Shown here: positions 17,952-26,604 of the stretch, piece after piece
Numbering within the stretch: the first letter of the stretch is position 1
Layout: each line of letters starts with the position of its first letter
Source of the DNA: JAHFUA01 sp963808725
Lineage (GTDB): Bacteria; Acidobacteriota; Terriglobia; Terriglobales; Acidobacteriaceae
Assembly: GCA_963808725.1 (NCBI GenBank)
Contig: CAWEGO010000004.1
Span: forward strand, 186,001 to 250,000
Length of the DNA stretch: 64,000 bases
Reading direction: 5' to 3'
Translations under genes and position numbers: made by a program
Notes under the pieces: model-generated
Told to the model about the DNA's origin: nothing
What the model saw: only the letters and a program-made list of their open reading frames with translations
Database searches by the model: none

Positions 17952-20021
17952 ATGGCGACTCCATCCTTCGCAGGCCGGCTACAGATCGCCCACGTGCTGT
18001 TCGTGGATGTCGTCTCGTATTCGGTCATGCCGATGGACAAGCAGGAGCAGACACTCCGCGCGCTTCAGGAAGCGGTACGCAATACCGATGAGTTCGTCCG
18101 CGCTCATGATTCGGACCAGCTCATCTCTCTTCCCACCGGGGATGGCATGGCCCTGGTGTTCTTCAACGACGCCGAAGCCCCGGCGCACTGCGCCGTGCAG
18201 TTGAGCCGGGCGCTGCAAAGCCAGGCGGATATCAAGGTTCGCATGGGCATCCACTCCGGCCCGGTGTACCGCGTGGCGGACATCAATGCCAACCGCAACG
18301 TCGCCGGCGGTGGGATCAACATGGCCCAGCGCGTGATGGACTGCGGCGATGCCGGCCATATCCTGGTCTCGAAAAGCGTGGCCGACGTTCTCGGCCAGGT
18401 CGGCGCCTGGAGAAACATGCTGCACGACCTGGGTGAGGCCGAGGTCAAGCATGGGGTCATGCTCCACATCTATAACTTGTACAGCGATGAGATCGGCCAC
18501 CGTGAGTTGCCGCATAAGCTACAGACCGCAACCCAGACGGCGGTATCAGCGGCCCGCGGGCGTCGGAGGATGTTGGTTGCGGCCGGAGTGCTGACGGTGC
18601 TGGCCGTGGCTGCTGCCTTCTGGCTGCGGCGAGCGGGGAGAGGTTCAGCCGCGCAGCCAGGCACGGCTTCGATCGCGGTGCTGCCCTTTGTGGACATGAG
18701 TTCGGAGAAGAACCAGGAGTACTTTTCCGATGGCCTGGCCGAGGAACTGCTCAACGACCTGGCCAAGATTCCGGGGCTGCGGGTAGCGGCGAGGACTTCT
18801 TCCTTCCAGTTCAAGGGGAAGAACGAGGATCTGCGCGCGGTGGGCGAGAAGCTGAATGTGGGCGACATCCTGGAAGGCAGCGTGCGCAAGCAGGGCAGCC
18901 GGGTGCGGATCACGGCGCAGCTCATCAAGGCAGGGGACGGGTTCCAGGTGTGGTCGGAGTCCTATGACCGGGAAATGAACGACGTTTTTGCGGTGCAGGA
19001 CGACATTGCGCGCTCGGTGGCGGGATCGCTGAAGGTGACGCTCCTGGGGGGGAACACAGCAACGCCTTCCGTTAAGGGCACGAATCCCGACGCCTACAAC
19101 GCCTACCTGCAAGGGGAGTACTTCCTTAAGCGGCACGGCAGAGAGAACCTCGAGAAGTCCCTCGAATACTACGAGCAGGCGATCAAGCTGGATCCCGGCT
19201 ATGCCCCGGCATGGGTGGGGTTGGCCGCGGTCCGCAGCAATCAGGCGGATCGGGGCTACTTGCCGGTCGCGGAAGGCTACCAGAAGGCGCGGGAGGCGGC
19301 GGAGCAGGCGTTGGCGTTGGATGCAAACCTGGCAGGGGCCCATGCGGCCATGGGTGGAATCCAGATGAGCTATGACTGGGACTGGGCAGGCGCGGATGCT
19401 TCCTACCAGCGGGCACTGGCACTGGAGCCAGGAAACGCCAGGTTTCTCCGGCACGCTGCCGTGCTGGCTAAAACCCTGGGCCGCCTTGACGAAGCCCTGG
19501 CGCAGGAACGCCGGGCGGTAGAACTGGACCCCCTTAGCGTGGCGGCCCACCACGCTCTCGGGGGTTGTGCATACTACGCCGGTCGGCTGGAGGAAGCTGC
19601 AGCGGCCTTGAAGAAGGCCATAGAACTCAACCCGGAGTTCCCGAATTCACACGCGCTCCTCGGCCAGGTCTATCTGGCGCAGGCGCACCCGCAGGAGGCG
19701 CTGGCCGAAATCGAACGGGAGCCAGAGCCTGCCGTCCGCCTGCAAGGGCAGGCCCTCGCATATCATGCGCTGGGACGGAAGAAGGAATCGGACGCAACCC
19801 TGGCGGAACTGATAAAGAAGTACCAGGCGGATGCGGCCTTCCAGATTGCCGAGGTGTACGCCTTCCGCGCGGAGGCCGACCGGGCCTTCGAGTGGCTGGA
19901 GCGGGCCTACGCCCAGCGCGACAGCGGTCTCGCCGAGATGAAAGGCGATCCGCTGCTGAAGAGCCTGGAGCGCGACCCGCGCTACGCCGCCTTCCTGAAG
20001 AAGATGCGCCTGCCCGGTTGA
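17952..20021 (+). CDS. Class III cyclase-like domain - TM - TolB-like - TPR protein
   Basis: A 689-residue signalling protein. Residues about 10-170 form a class III nucleotidyl cyclase homology domain with both metal aspartates (FVDVVSYS and PTGDGMALVF) and the NMAQR segment. One membrane helix lies near 200-220, then a TolB-like/FlgO-like domain (ASIAVLPFVDMSSEKNQEYFSDGLAEEL...) to about 345, then at least six TPR units to the C-terminus. The architecture is common in Acidobacteriota and Proteobacteria, but whether the cyclase is active is unclear; the substrate-determining residues were not resolved. It has no partner gene nearby. Confidence 0.87.
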   Translation: MATPSFAGRLQIAHVLFVDVVSYSVMPMDKQEQTLRALQEAVRNTDEFVRAHDSDQLISLPTGDGMALVFFNDAEAPAHCAVQLSRALQSQADIKVRMGIHSGPVYRVADINANRNVAGGGINMAQRVMDCGDAGHILVSKSVADVLGQVGAWRNMLHDLGEAEVKHGVMLHIYNLYSDEIGHRELPHKLQTATQTAVSAARGRRRMLVAAGVLTVLAVAAAFWLRRAGRGSAAQPGTASIAVLPFVDMSSEKNQEYFSDGLAEELLNDLAKIPGLRVAARTSSFQFKGKNEDLRAVGEKLNVGDILEGSVRKQGSRVRITAQLIKAGDGFQVWSESYDREMNDVFAVQDDIARSVAGSLKVTLLGGNTATPSVKGTNPDAYNAYLQGEYFLKRHGRENLEKSLEYYEQAIKLDPGYAPAWVGLAAVRSNQADRGYLPVAEGYQKAREAAEQALALDANLAGAHAAMGGIQMSYDWDWAGADASYQRALALEPGNARFLRHAAVLAKTLGRLDEALAQERRAVELDPLSVAAHHALGGCAYYAGRLEEAAAALKKAIELNPEFPNSHALLGQVYLAQAHPQEALAEIEREPEPAVRLQGQALAYHALGRKKESDATLAELIKKYQADAAFQIAEVYAFRAEADRAFEWLERAYAQRDSGLAEMKGDPLLKSLERDPRYAAFLKKMRLPG

Positions 20022-20109
20022 GTGCGCGGCAGGCTGCAGCTCCGCGCGCACGAAGAATCCTTTCAGGCCCCTGAAGAATCTGTATCAGAGAGCGTTGGGG
20101 AGAACAGGG

Positions 20110-20559
20110 ATGCTTCTGACTCTGACTGCCATTGGCGTGGTGGTGTTGTGCCTGTTGATCGTAATTTCGATCAAACGCAAACGAGACCGGCGTGACATGG
20201 AGCGGCATAGCATCGCACCCGAGGCTCTCCATGCCTTGCTGGCCGCAAATCAAAAGATACTTCTCTATGATGTCCGCCTGCCGCTGGACTTGTTAGCTGA
20301 TTCTGACATCATCGTTGGCGCAACCAGGATTGCCCCCAGAGAGGTGATGGAGCATCCTACGCTCATTCCGAAAGACAAAGACTCGGTGATTTACTGTACC
20401 TGCCCCAGTGATGAAACCAGCCGGACCATCTTGCGTCGCGCTCGATCCCTGGGTTTCTCGCGGATCAAGTTTCTCCAGGGTGGACTGGAAGGCTGGAAAG
20501 CGAAGGGCTATCCGGTCGAGCCCTACAAAGAGTCCTTCCACCTCGACACGGCAAGCTAA
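20110..20559 (+). CDS. Membrane-anchored rhodanese-like protein
   Basis: A 149-residue protein with an N-terminal membrane helix (MLLTLTAIGVVVLCLLIVIS) and a cytoplasmic rhodanese domain. The active-site loop reads YCTCPSDETS, with a cysteine in the catalytic position but not the CRxGxR loop of true thiosulfate sulfurtransferases. SLGFSRIKFLQGGLEGWKAKGYPVE is the typical C-terminal part. It probably works as a sulfur carrier or redox protein. ATG 20110 is preceded by a GGGGAG ribosome site. It is convergent with livF. Confidence 0.85.
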   Translation: MLLTLTAIGVVVLCLLIVISIKRKRDRRDMERHSIAPEALHALLAANQKILLYDVRLPLDLLADSDIIVGATRIAPREVMEHPTLIPKDKDSVIYCTCPSDETSRTILRRARSLGFSRIKFLQGGLEGWKAKGYPVEPYKESFHLDTAS

Positions 20560-20579
20560 CGTCGGGTGACCTCTGCTGG

Positions 20580-21293
20580 CTACAGCCCCAGGTAGGCCTT
20601 CCTCACTTCGTCCATCTTGGCAACCTCGTCCGACTGTCCGTGGATGTGGATTCGGCCCTCGGCAAATACGTAGGTGTAGTCGCTCATGGCGAGTGCGAGG
20701 TGCACATTCTGTTCCACCAGGACGATGGTGAGTCCCTGCCCGCGCAAGGTCTTCAAGGTAAGGAAAAGCTGCTGCGCCAGCACCGGCGCCAGGCCGAGCG
20801 AGAGTTCGTCGATCATCAGAACCACCGGCTCCTGCATCAGGCCGCGGCCCATGGCCAGCATCTGCTGCTCGCCGCCGGAGAGGGTGGAAGACTTCTGTTT
20901 GCGGCGCTCTTTCAGGCGCGGGAACAATTCATAGACGCGGTCCAGGTTGTCCTTGGCCCGCTTGCGCGCGCGACGCGAATATCCCCCCATCTCCAGGTTC
21001 TCTTCCACCGACATATCGGGGAAGAGCTGGCGGCCCTCCGGCACCAGCACCAGGCCGCGATTGGCCTTGGAGTGCGGGGAGAGCCGGGTTACGTCTTCTC
21101 CCTGCAACAGCACGCGGCCTTTCCAGGCACGCAGGCTGCCCATGATGGCGCGCAGGGTGGTGGTCTTGCCGGCGCCATTGGTGCCGATGATGGTGGTCAT
21201 TTTCCCGCGCGCCACCTCCAGCGATATGCCCCACAGCACCTGCACTTCGCCGTAGCCGGACTCGATGCTCTCCAGTTGCAGCGCCAGCTCCAT
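20580..21293 (-). CDS. livF: Branched-chain amino-acid ABC transporter ATPase LivF
   Basis: One of two ATPases energising high-affinity Leu/Ile/Val uptake. The 237-residue protein has Walker A GTNGAGKTT near 35-43, signature LSGGEQQ, Walker B VVLMIDELSLGL, and the LivF hallmark VPEGRQLFPDMSVEENL. It starts at ATG 21293, overlapping the livG stop as TGATG. In the raw sequence it appears fused to livG, but only because livG carries a frameshift that removes its stop. Confidence 0.93.
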   Translation of the reverse strand: MELALQLESIESGYGEVQVLWGISLEVARGKMTTIIGTNGAGKTTTLRAIMGSLRAWKGRVLLQGEDVTRLSPHSKANRGLVLVPEGRQLFPDMSVEENLEMGGYSRRARKRAKDNLDRVYELFPRLKERRKQKSSTLSGGEQQMLAMGRGLMQEPVVLMIDELSLGLAPVLAQQLFLTLKTLRGQGLTIVLVEQNVHLALAMSDYTYVFAEGRIHIHGQSDEVAKMDEVRKAYLGL

Positions 21294-22046
21294 CAGTCCG
21301 TCCTCGTCAGCTTGTCCACGATGTCCGGGAAGCCCAGATAGGCTTCCACCACGTCGGGATTGTGCACCACTTCGTCGGGCCGGCCTTCCGCCAGCTTGCG
21401 GCCCAGGTTGAGCACCACGATGCGGTCGGAAAGACTCATGATGGCCTGCATCAGGTGCTCGATCATGAACACCGAAACCCCTCCGTCGCGGATACTTTTT
21501 CACCAGGTCGATCATCAGCGCGACCTCGGTAGGATTCAGGCCGGCCAGCACCTCGTCCAGCAGTAGCAGCTTGGGTTTGGCCGCCAGCGCCCGCGCCACT
21601 TCCAGGCGCTTCTTGCCTGCGATGGTCAGCGAGCGCGCCATCATGTCGGCCCGGTCCGCCAACCCGACCTGCTTCAGCACTTCGAGAGCCACCGCGCGCG
21701 CCGCCTTCAGATCGAGATATTCGCGCCCGAAGCAGGCGCCCACCGTGACGTTGTCCAGCAGGCTCAGGTCGTTGAGCGGCTTCACGATCTGATGGGTGCG
21801 CGCCAAACCAAGGTGGACCACCTTGTCCGGCGAATCGCCGGTGATGTCTTTTCCCAAAAAGCTGATGGTTCCCCCGTCGGCTTTGTAGACTCCGTTGACG
21901 ACATTAAACAGGGTGGTCTTGCCGGCGCCATTGGGTCCGATCAGGCCCAGGATCTGCCCCTCCTCGAGGGTGAAGCTGACGTCAGAAACCGCCAACAGCC
22001 CGCCGAAACGCTTGCTGACGCCGCGTACATCGAGAAGAGCGCTCAT
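21293..22046 (-). pseudogene. livG: Branched-chain amino-acid ABC transporter ATPase LivG, with one 1-base insertion
   Basis: The second ATPase of the transporter: GPNGAGKTTLFNVVNG (Walker A), LTIAGKKRLEVARAL (atypical signature region common in LivG) and LLLLDEVLAGLNPTEV (Walker B). After DLVKK the frame should continue as IRDGGVSVFMIEHLMQAIMS, but an extra base near 21490 (an A/T-rich run read as aaaaagtatc) shifts it. Removing the base restores the H-loop and the rest of the protein to a TGA overlapping the livF ATG. The single indel beside a homopolymer looks more like a sequencing error than decay. Confidence 0.88.
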
Positions 22047-23008
22047 TCGATCACCTTCCGTGCGCTCGGCACCAGGCGATAGAACCAGCCGATCAGGCCC
22101 CCGGGCGAGAACAGCACCACCAGCAACAACAGCCCGCCGGCAATCACCAGGTGGAAGTTCGAAAGCGTAGGCGAGGTCAGCAGGTAGGAGCGCAGTCTCT
22201 CGTACAGCCCTCCACCTAAGGCGGCGCCCATCACCGAGCCCTGTCCACCGAGCATCAGCATCACGATGCCCTCGAGCGAGAGCATGAACTCGAAGGCGAT
22301 CGAGGGATCGATCATGGCGTTCTTATAGAACATGAGCGCGCCGGCAACCGCGGGCAGAAAGGCCGAAACACTATAGATAATCGCCTTGTACACGGTAGCG
22401 TTGACGCCCAGCACCACGGCGGCGTCTTCATCCTCGCGAATGGCGAACAAACCGAGCCCGAACTTGGAGTTCTTAATGGCCAGGCTCAAGATCATGGAGA
22501 GAGCCATCACGCCGATGACCAGGTAGTAAGTAATCCACAGAGCATGCATAGCTCCGCCCAGCGGCTGGTAGGCATCCATCGAAAGGTACATGCCAGTGGA
22601 CCGCTCCCAAGGGCCAAAGTTGGAGACGAAGGCTTGCACCGCTTGCAGAATGCCGATCGTCGCTAAGGCGAAATAAGCGCCGCGCAGGCGCAAAATAAGC
22701 AGGCCGAAAAGCAGGGCGCACACGCTGACGGCCACGCCGGCCACCAGTGCCGCCGGCACCAGCCTCCAGTTATGCACCGAAACCAGGTAAATCCCAACGT
22801 AGCCGCCGAGCCCATAGAAGACGATATGGCCGAAGTTCACATAGCCGGTATAGCCGATCATCAGGTTCAGATTGCTGGCGAGGATAATGGCGACAGCAAC
22901 CAGAATCAGATCTTCCCGCAGTAAGACGTTATTGTTGTGCAGCGGGAAATAGATGAACAGCGCGGCGATGATCAGGATGATCCAGAAGAAGGGCCGCCGC
23001 AGGATCAT
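22043..23008 (-). CDS. livM: Branched-chain amino-acid ABC transporter permease LivM
   Basis: A 321-residue inner-membrane permease with about nine hydrophobic segments, including the LivM-type NLMIGYTGYVNFGHIVFYGLGGY loop and GQGSVMGAALGG near the C-terminus. The start at ATG 23008 overlaps the livH stop (ATGA), and its stop overlaps the livG start in the same manner, so the genes are translationally coupled. Confidence 0.93.
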   Translation of the reverse strand: MILRRPFFWIILIIAALFIYFPLHNNNVLLREDLILVAVAIILASNLNLMIGYTGYVNFGHIVFYGLGGYVGIYLVSVHNWRLVPAALVAGVAVSVCALLFGLLILRLRGAYFALATIGILQAVQAFVSNFGPWERSTGMYLSMDAYQPLGGAMHALWITYYLVIGVMALSMILSLAIKNSKFGLGLFAIREDEDAAVVLGVNATVYKAIIYSVSAFLPAVAGALMFYKNAMIDPSIAFEFMLSLEGIVMLMLGGQGSVMGAALGGGLYERLRSYLLTSPTLSNFHLVIAGGLLLLVVLFSPGGLIGWFYRLVPSARKVIE

Positions 23009-23868
23009 GCGGTTGCCCTCTTGCCGAAGATGCCCTGCGGGAATGCCACCAGCACGATTACAAACAGTCCGAATTCGATCAGCGGAATCCAACTGACGGC
23101 GATGAACGGCGTCACCACGCCTTCCAGCAGTCCCAGCAGCACGCCGGCGATCAGCGCGCCAAACGGCTTGCCCAGACCTGCCAGAACGGTCACCACGAAG
23201 CTTTTTAACTGATATACCGCGCCCGAGAGAATGGTGAAGGGAAACAGCGTGGAAACCAGCGCCCCGGAGGTCATCGCCAGCGCGATGCCGATGGCGAAGG
23301 CGATGGTCAGCACCAAGGTGGTGGAGATGCCCATCAACTCGGCGGCTTCGCGATTGTCAGCCACCGCGCGAATGGCTTTGCCGGTCCGCGTGTGATAGAG
23401 AAACCACTGCAGCGCCAGGGCGATCACCACGGCCGCAATAGCCGCCGCAATGTGGTTTCCCGTGAAGGTGTAGGCGCCGAGGGTGATGCCCGGCAGGCTG
23501 AAGTTGACGTTGTAGGGGCTGGTGCTCCAAACTGCAGTGCCGATGCCGATCACCATCATGTTGACCGCGAAGGTGGAGAGCAGGCTCATCAGCATGGGCT
23601 GGCCCACCACTCGGTGCACAGATATCCAGTAGATCACCGTACCCAAAACCAGCCCGATTGCGATCACCGGCAGCAGCAGCACGTAGGCATTGGTCGCGAT
23701 GGCGGCAAAGAGCAGGTACATGGCAAACATGCCCAACGCGATCACGGAGCCATGCGTGAGATTGATGACATCCATGACTCCCCAGATCAGACTCAAGCCC
23801 ATGGCTGCGAGGCCGTACACCGCCCCGACCAGCAGGCCATCGATCATGGAAGCCAGAATTCCGGACAT
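23005..23868 (-). CDS. livH: Branched-chain amino-acid ABC transporter permease LivH
   Basis: A 287-residue permease with about eight membrane segments and the LivH family motif SLIWGVMDVINLTHGS near the N-terminus and GLGKPFGALIAGVLLGLLEG towards the C-terminus. AAGGTGAGGT stands immediately before the ATG at 23868. It is separated from the binding-protein gene livK by a 146-nt spacer containing a strong stem-loop. Confidence 0.93.
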   Translation of the reverse strand: MSGILASMIDGLLVGAVYGLAAMGLSLIWGVMDVINLTHGSVIALGMFAMYLLFAAIATNAYVLLLPVIAIGLVLGTVIYWISVHRVVGQPMLMSLLSTFAVNMMVIGIGTAVWSTSPYNVNFSLPGITLGAYTFTGNHIAAAIAAVVIALALQWFLYHTRTGKAIRAVADNREAAELMGISTTLVLTIAFAIGIALAMTSGALVSTLFPFTILSGAVYQLKSFVVTVLAGLGKPFGALIAGVLLGLLEGVVTPFIAVSWIPLIEFGLFVIVLVAFPQGIFGKRATA

Positions 23869-23889
23869 ACCTCACCTTCACGAGCCTTT

Positions 23890-23928
23890 GGCTCTTGGCT
23901 TGGCTTCACGAGGTGCAAGCCAAGAGCC
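23890..23928. repeat. 13-bp perfect inverted repeat in the livK-livH spacer
   Basis: GGCTCTTGGCTTG (23890-23902) and CAAGCCAAGAGCC (23916-23928) are perfectly complementary around a 13-nt loop. On the livK transcript this would be a stable hairpin after the binding-protein gene without a T-tract. In binding-protein operons such hairpins often stabilise the upstream message or reduce readthrough, giving more binding protein than permease. Additional partial copies of AAGAGCC follow at 23936-23948. Confidence 0.65.
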
Positions 23929-24014
23929 CAAAGCTAAGAGCCAAGAGCGAATATAGGACTGCGAATGGGCACCCTGGCTATCACCCGCTGCCGCACATCG
24001 CGCCGTGCGAACCC

Positions 24015-25220
24015 TCAGCGCATCGGATACACCAAATTGGCGTTCTTGCCGACTCCCAGCGGCCAGACCAGCTCTTTTACCAGCTTGCCGGACTTGTCCT
24101 TCTGCCACTGCGCCAGAATCATGGCGTGGCCCACCTGCAAGCCGTGATTGTTGTCCGCCGTCGCAAACTGGGTCCGCCCGTAGAACGTGGTGATGTCGGT
24201 CGAGTTCAGCGCCGCCGTCACCTTGGCCGAGTCAATCCCGCCCGCCTGTTCGATGGCGCGCTGCAGGATCAGCCCGCAAACGTAGCCGCCAGCCGACTCG
24301 TAACTGGGGTCGTCATTGTACTTCGCCTTGTAGGCCTTGGCGAATTCAGCACCGCTGGGCCCGTATTGCACCTTGAAGGTCAACTGCGAAGCCCACTGCG
24401 AGGGCACCGTGATCCCCACCGCGGCATCCCCCAGTTCCACCCACTTCGGGCTGTCGGGTGCCACCAGCAAGGTGAGCATCTTCAGCGGAACCTTGTGGCC
24501 ATAGAGCTGCCGCGCCAGGGTCGAGCCATCGGCGTAGTGGCCGCCGCCCAGCAGCACCGTCGCCTTGGAGTTGATCACCTTGTCGATGATGGCGCTGAAA
24601 TCGGTGGTGGCGGGAGCGTAGGCTTCGCTGAACACCACGTTGAACCCGAGTTGCTGGGCATAGGCCTTGGCCGGGGTCACCACCGCCACCGAGAACGAGG
24701 CGTCCTCATACACGAATGCGATGGTGGCTTTAGGATCTTTGGCCTTCAAGGCGTCTAAGGCAACTTTTAGGTATTCAGGGCCGGGCGCGAACATCTGGAA
24801 CAGGAAGTGGTTCCCCAGGGTATAAGTCTTTCCTTCCGCCGCACCCGAGGTCAGCATGATCTTGCCGTACTGCTCCGTCACCACCGCGGCGGTGGAGGTG
24901 AGGGGCGAGGAATAGGGACTGAAGAGGAAGTCGGCCTTGTCTTCCAGGATCATGCGGGTATAGAGCTGCTGCACCCGCTTGGAGTTGGACTCGTCATCGT
25001 AGGTGGCGAACTTGATGTTATAGCTTTTGCCGCCGGCTTTGAAGCCGCCGGCCGCGTTGATCTGGTCGCGCCACAGTTCGAATCCGCGGTATTGCTCGGT
25101 GGAGTCGACGTTGAGGGCGCCCGTCTTGGAAACGGTGAACCCTATGGTGATGGTTTGCTGGCCGAATCCGGTGCCAGCCAGGAGAACAGCTGCCAATGCG
25201 AGCAGAGCTACTTGTTTCAC
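24015..25220 (-). CDS. livK: Branched-chain amino-acid (amide/urea-type) ABC transporter substrate-binding protein
   Basis: A 401-residue periplasmic binding protein: signal peptide (VKQVALLALAAVLLAGTGFGQ), then a type I periplasmic-binding fold starting ITIGFTVSKTGALNVDSTEQYRG. The mature region matches the LivK/Peripla_BP_6 class. Ligand could be branched-chain amino acids or a related amino acid or amide; the sequence does not decide. It starts with GTG at 25220 behind GAGGTGG and is the first gene of the liv operon. Confidence 0.9.
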   Translation of the reverse strand: MKQVALLALAAVLLAGTGFGQQTITIGFTVSKTGALNVDSTEQYRGFELWRDQINAAGGFKAGGKSYNIKFATYDDESNSKRVQQLYTRMILEDKADFLFSPYSSPLTSTAAVVTEQYGKIMLTSGAAEGKTYTLGNHFLFQMFAPGPEYLKVALDALKAKDPKATIAFVYEDASFSVAVVTPAKAYAQQLGFNVVFSEAYAPATTDFSAIIDKVINSKATVLLGGGHYADGSTLARQLYGHKVPLKMLTLLVAPDSPKWVELGDAAVGITVPSQWASQLTFKVQYGPSGAEFAKAYKAKYNDDPSYESAGGYVCGLILQRAIEQAGGIDSAKVTAALNSTDITTFYGRTQFATADNNHGLQVGHAMILAQWQKDKSGKLVKELVWPLGVGKNANLVYPMR

Positions 25221-25432
25221 AATTCCACCTCATGCGAGCGGCAGTCCTGCCGCGCGGCGCTGACCACTCAAAAGACCAAAGCTATAGATTGTCAGGGGAA
25301 TGATAAACGCGGGTCTGTGACGGACATCACCTACCGTGCGTTAATCGTGCGATATGCCGCCGCAGACACTCCCGCCGAATCTTGCCCTTCGGCGGGCATC
25401 CGGCGATGTTGCCGGGCCTGGGATCCACGCGG

Positions 25433-25912
25433 TCAAGCAGCTCGGGGCCGTGGCAGAGCAAACTGCAGGACCTTTGGCTGCACGATCCGGGCAAAGTCCT
25501 CGTAGGCCAGCCGCATCAGTTCCCGGTGCGACCCGGCATTGAAGGCGATCTCCTTGTCTTCTGTCAGGCTCTCGTCCACGAAAACGTTCATCCCGTAGAG
25601 ATTGCCGAACGGAGGCATGGCCCCGGTCTCGCATCCCGGAAAGCGGTGCAGGAAGTCCTTTTCCCCGGCGAGGGTGACGGTTTTCGCGCCTGTCGCCGCC
25701 CGCAGGGCAGCCAGGTCCACTTGGCCCGAAGCCGGCAGGACCGCCATGGCCAGGGTGTCGTCGAGGTTCACAATCACGGTCTTGGCCAGCTCCTGGCCCG
25801 GAATGTGAGCCAGCGCCGCGATCCCCTGGGCGGTGTAGGCCACCGAGTGCGTGATGATCGTGTACTGGATGTTCTGACGGTCCAGAAGTTCCGTCAGCGT
25901 GTCGATGGGCAT
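25433..25912 (-). CDS. YbaK/EbsC-family aminoacyl-tRNA deacylase
   Basis: A 159-residue protein of the YbaK/ProX editing superfamily, which hydrolyses mischarged tRNAs such as Ala- or Cys-tRNA(Pro). Diagnostic segments are the N-terminal THSVAYTAQGIAALAHIPGQELAKTVIV (with the conserved lysine) and the C-terminal FNAGSHRELMRLAYEDFARI. GGAGG sits 5 nt before the ATG. It is a free-standing single-domain enzyme; specificity is not predictable. Confidence 0.88.
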   Translation of the reverse strand: MPIDTLTELLDRQNIQYTIITHSVAYTAQGIAALAHIPGQELAKTVIVNLDDTLAMAVLPASGQVDLAALRAATGAKTVTLAGEKDFLHRFPGCETGAMPPFGNLYGMNVFVDESLTEDKEIAFNAGSHRELMRLAYEDFARIVQPKVLQFALPRPRAA

Positions 25913-25945
25913 AATGACCTCCGTATTGCTCAGGCGGTTGGTCGA

Positions 25946-26419
25946 TCACGCCGCGCGGGCCGCGGCTACCCGGTGCGTGGCCTCGTGCCGGATCGCGCTC
26001 TCGTATCCCACGGACGCGAAGTAGATGGCCCGATCGAAAAAGCGCTCCAGGTTGTGGAGCAGTTCCAGCTCACCGAGCAGTTCGATGGGCTGCTCCAGCA
26101 GGCCTTCGCTCTCCAGGTGTTCCCACAGATATTCCTTGGTGAGAGTGATCGCCCACATGAACTGGCTGAAGGGCACGCCTTGCCGCGCCCGCCGCATGCC
26201 CAGGCCGGTGTATCTCTCTTCGATCTCCGACTCGGTCTTGTACAGCAACCAGTCGCCGAGATTGCGATAGATCGCCTCCACCCGGCTCTTGAGCTCGTCG
26301 GCAGGCACCTTGCGCAACAGTTCGCTCGCTCGCGGCGAGCTTTGCAGGCTGTGCATCAGCCCCTGCGCCAGTTGGTCGGCGTGGGCCTCGATCAGTTGGA
26401 CCAATCGAATGGAGAACAT
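25946..26419 (-). CDS. RsbRD N-terminal-like stressosome/sensor domain protein
   Basis: A 157-residue all-helical protein resembling the RsbRD N-terminal domain (LRKVPADELKSRVEAIYRNLGDWLLYKTESEIEERYTGLG...RARQGVPFSQFMWAITLTKEYLWEHL). In other bacteria this domain precedes STAS or kinase modules; here it stands alone. ATG 26419 is preferred because AGGAGG lies 6 nt upstream; the longer open frame has no support. Two stand-alone STAS proteins (2765-3133 and 29880-30236) are encoded in the window, but not next to it. Confidence 0.72.
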   Translation of the reverse strand: MFSIRLVQLIEAHADQLAQGLMHSLQSSPRASELLRKVPADELKSRVEAIYRNLGDWLLYKTESEIEERYTGLGMRRARQGVPFSQFMWAITLTKEYLWEHLESEGLLEQPIELLGELELLHNLERFFDRAIYFASVGYESAIRHEATHRVAAARAA

Positions 26420-26604
26420 GTGCGCCTCCTTGCTGCAATCCTCGGCACTGCGGAATATACCCGTTATCTTGAATCTCGTTCCCCGTCCGCGCAGTGATGA
26501 CGCACACAGCAACCTGTGACTCTGCCGGCGGTCACCCAGACGCCAACCGCTCTTGACCTTCCCGCCCGCCCGCAGTACGGTCTTGGGACTTCGACAACGC
26601 TCCA

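Noticed and set aside
20580..22046. 488-residue double ATPase
   Set aside because: Apparent fusion arises from one inserted base in livG; the restored frame gives a normal stop overlapping the livF start.
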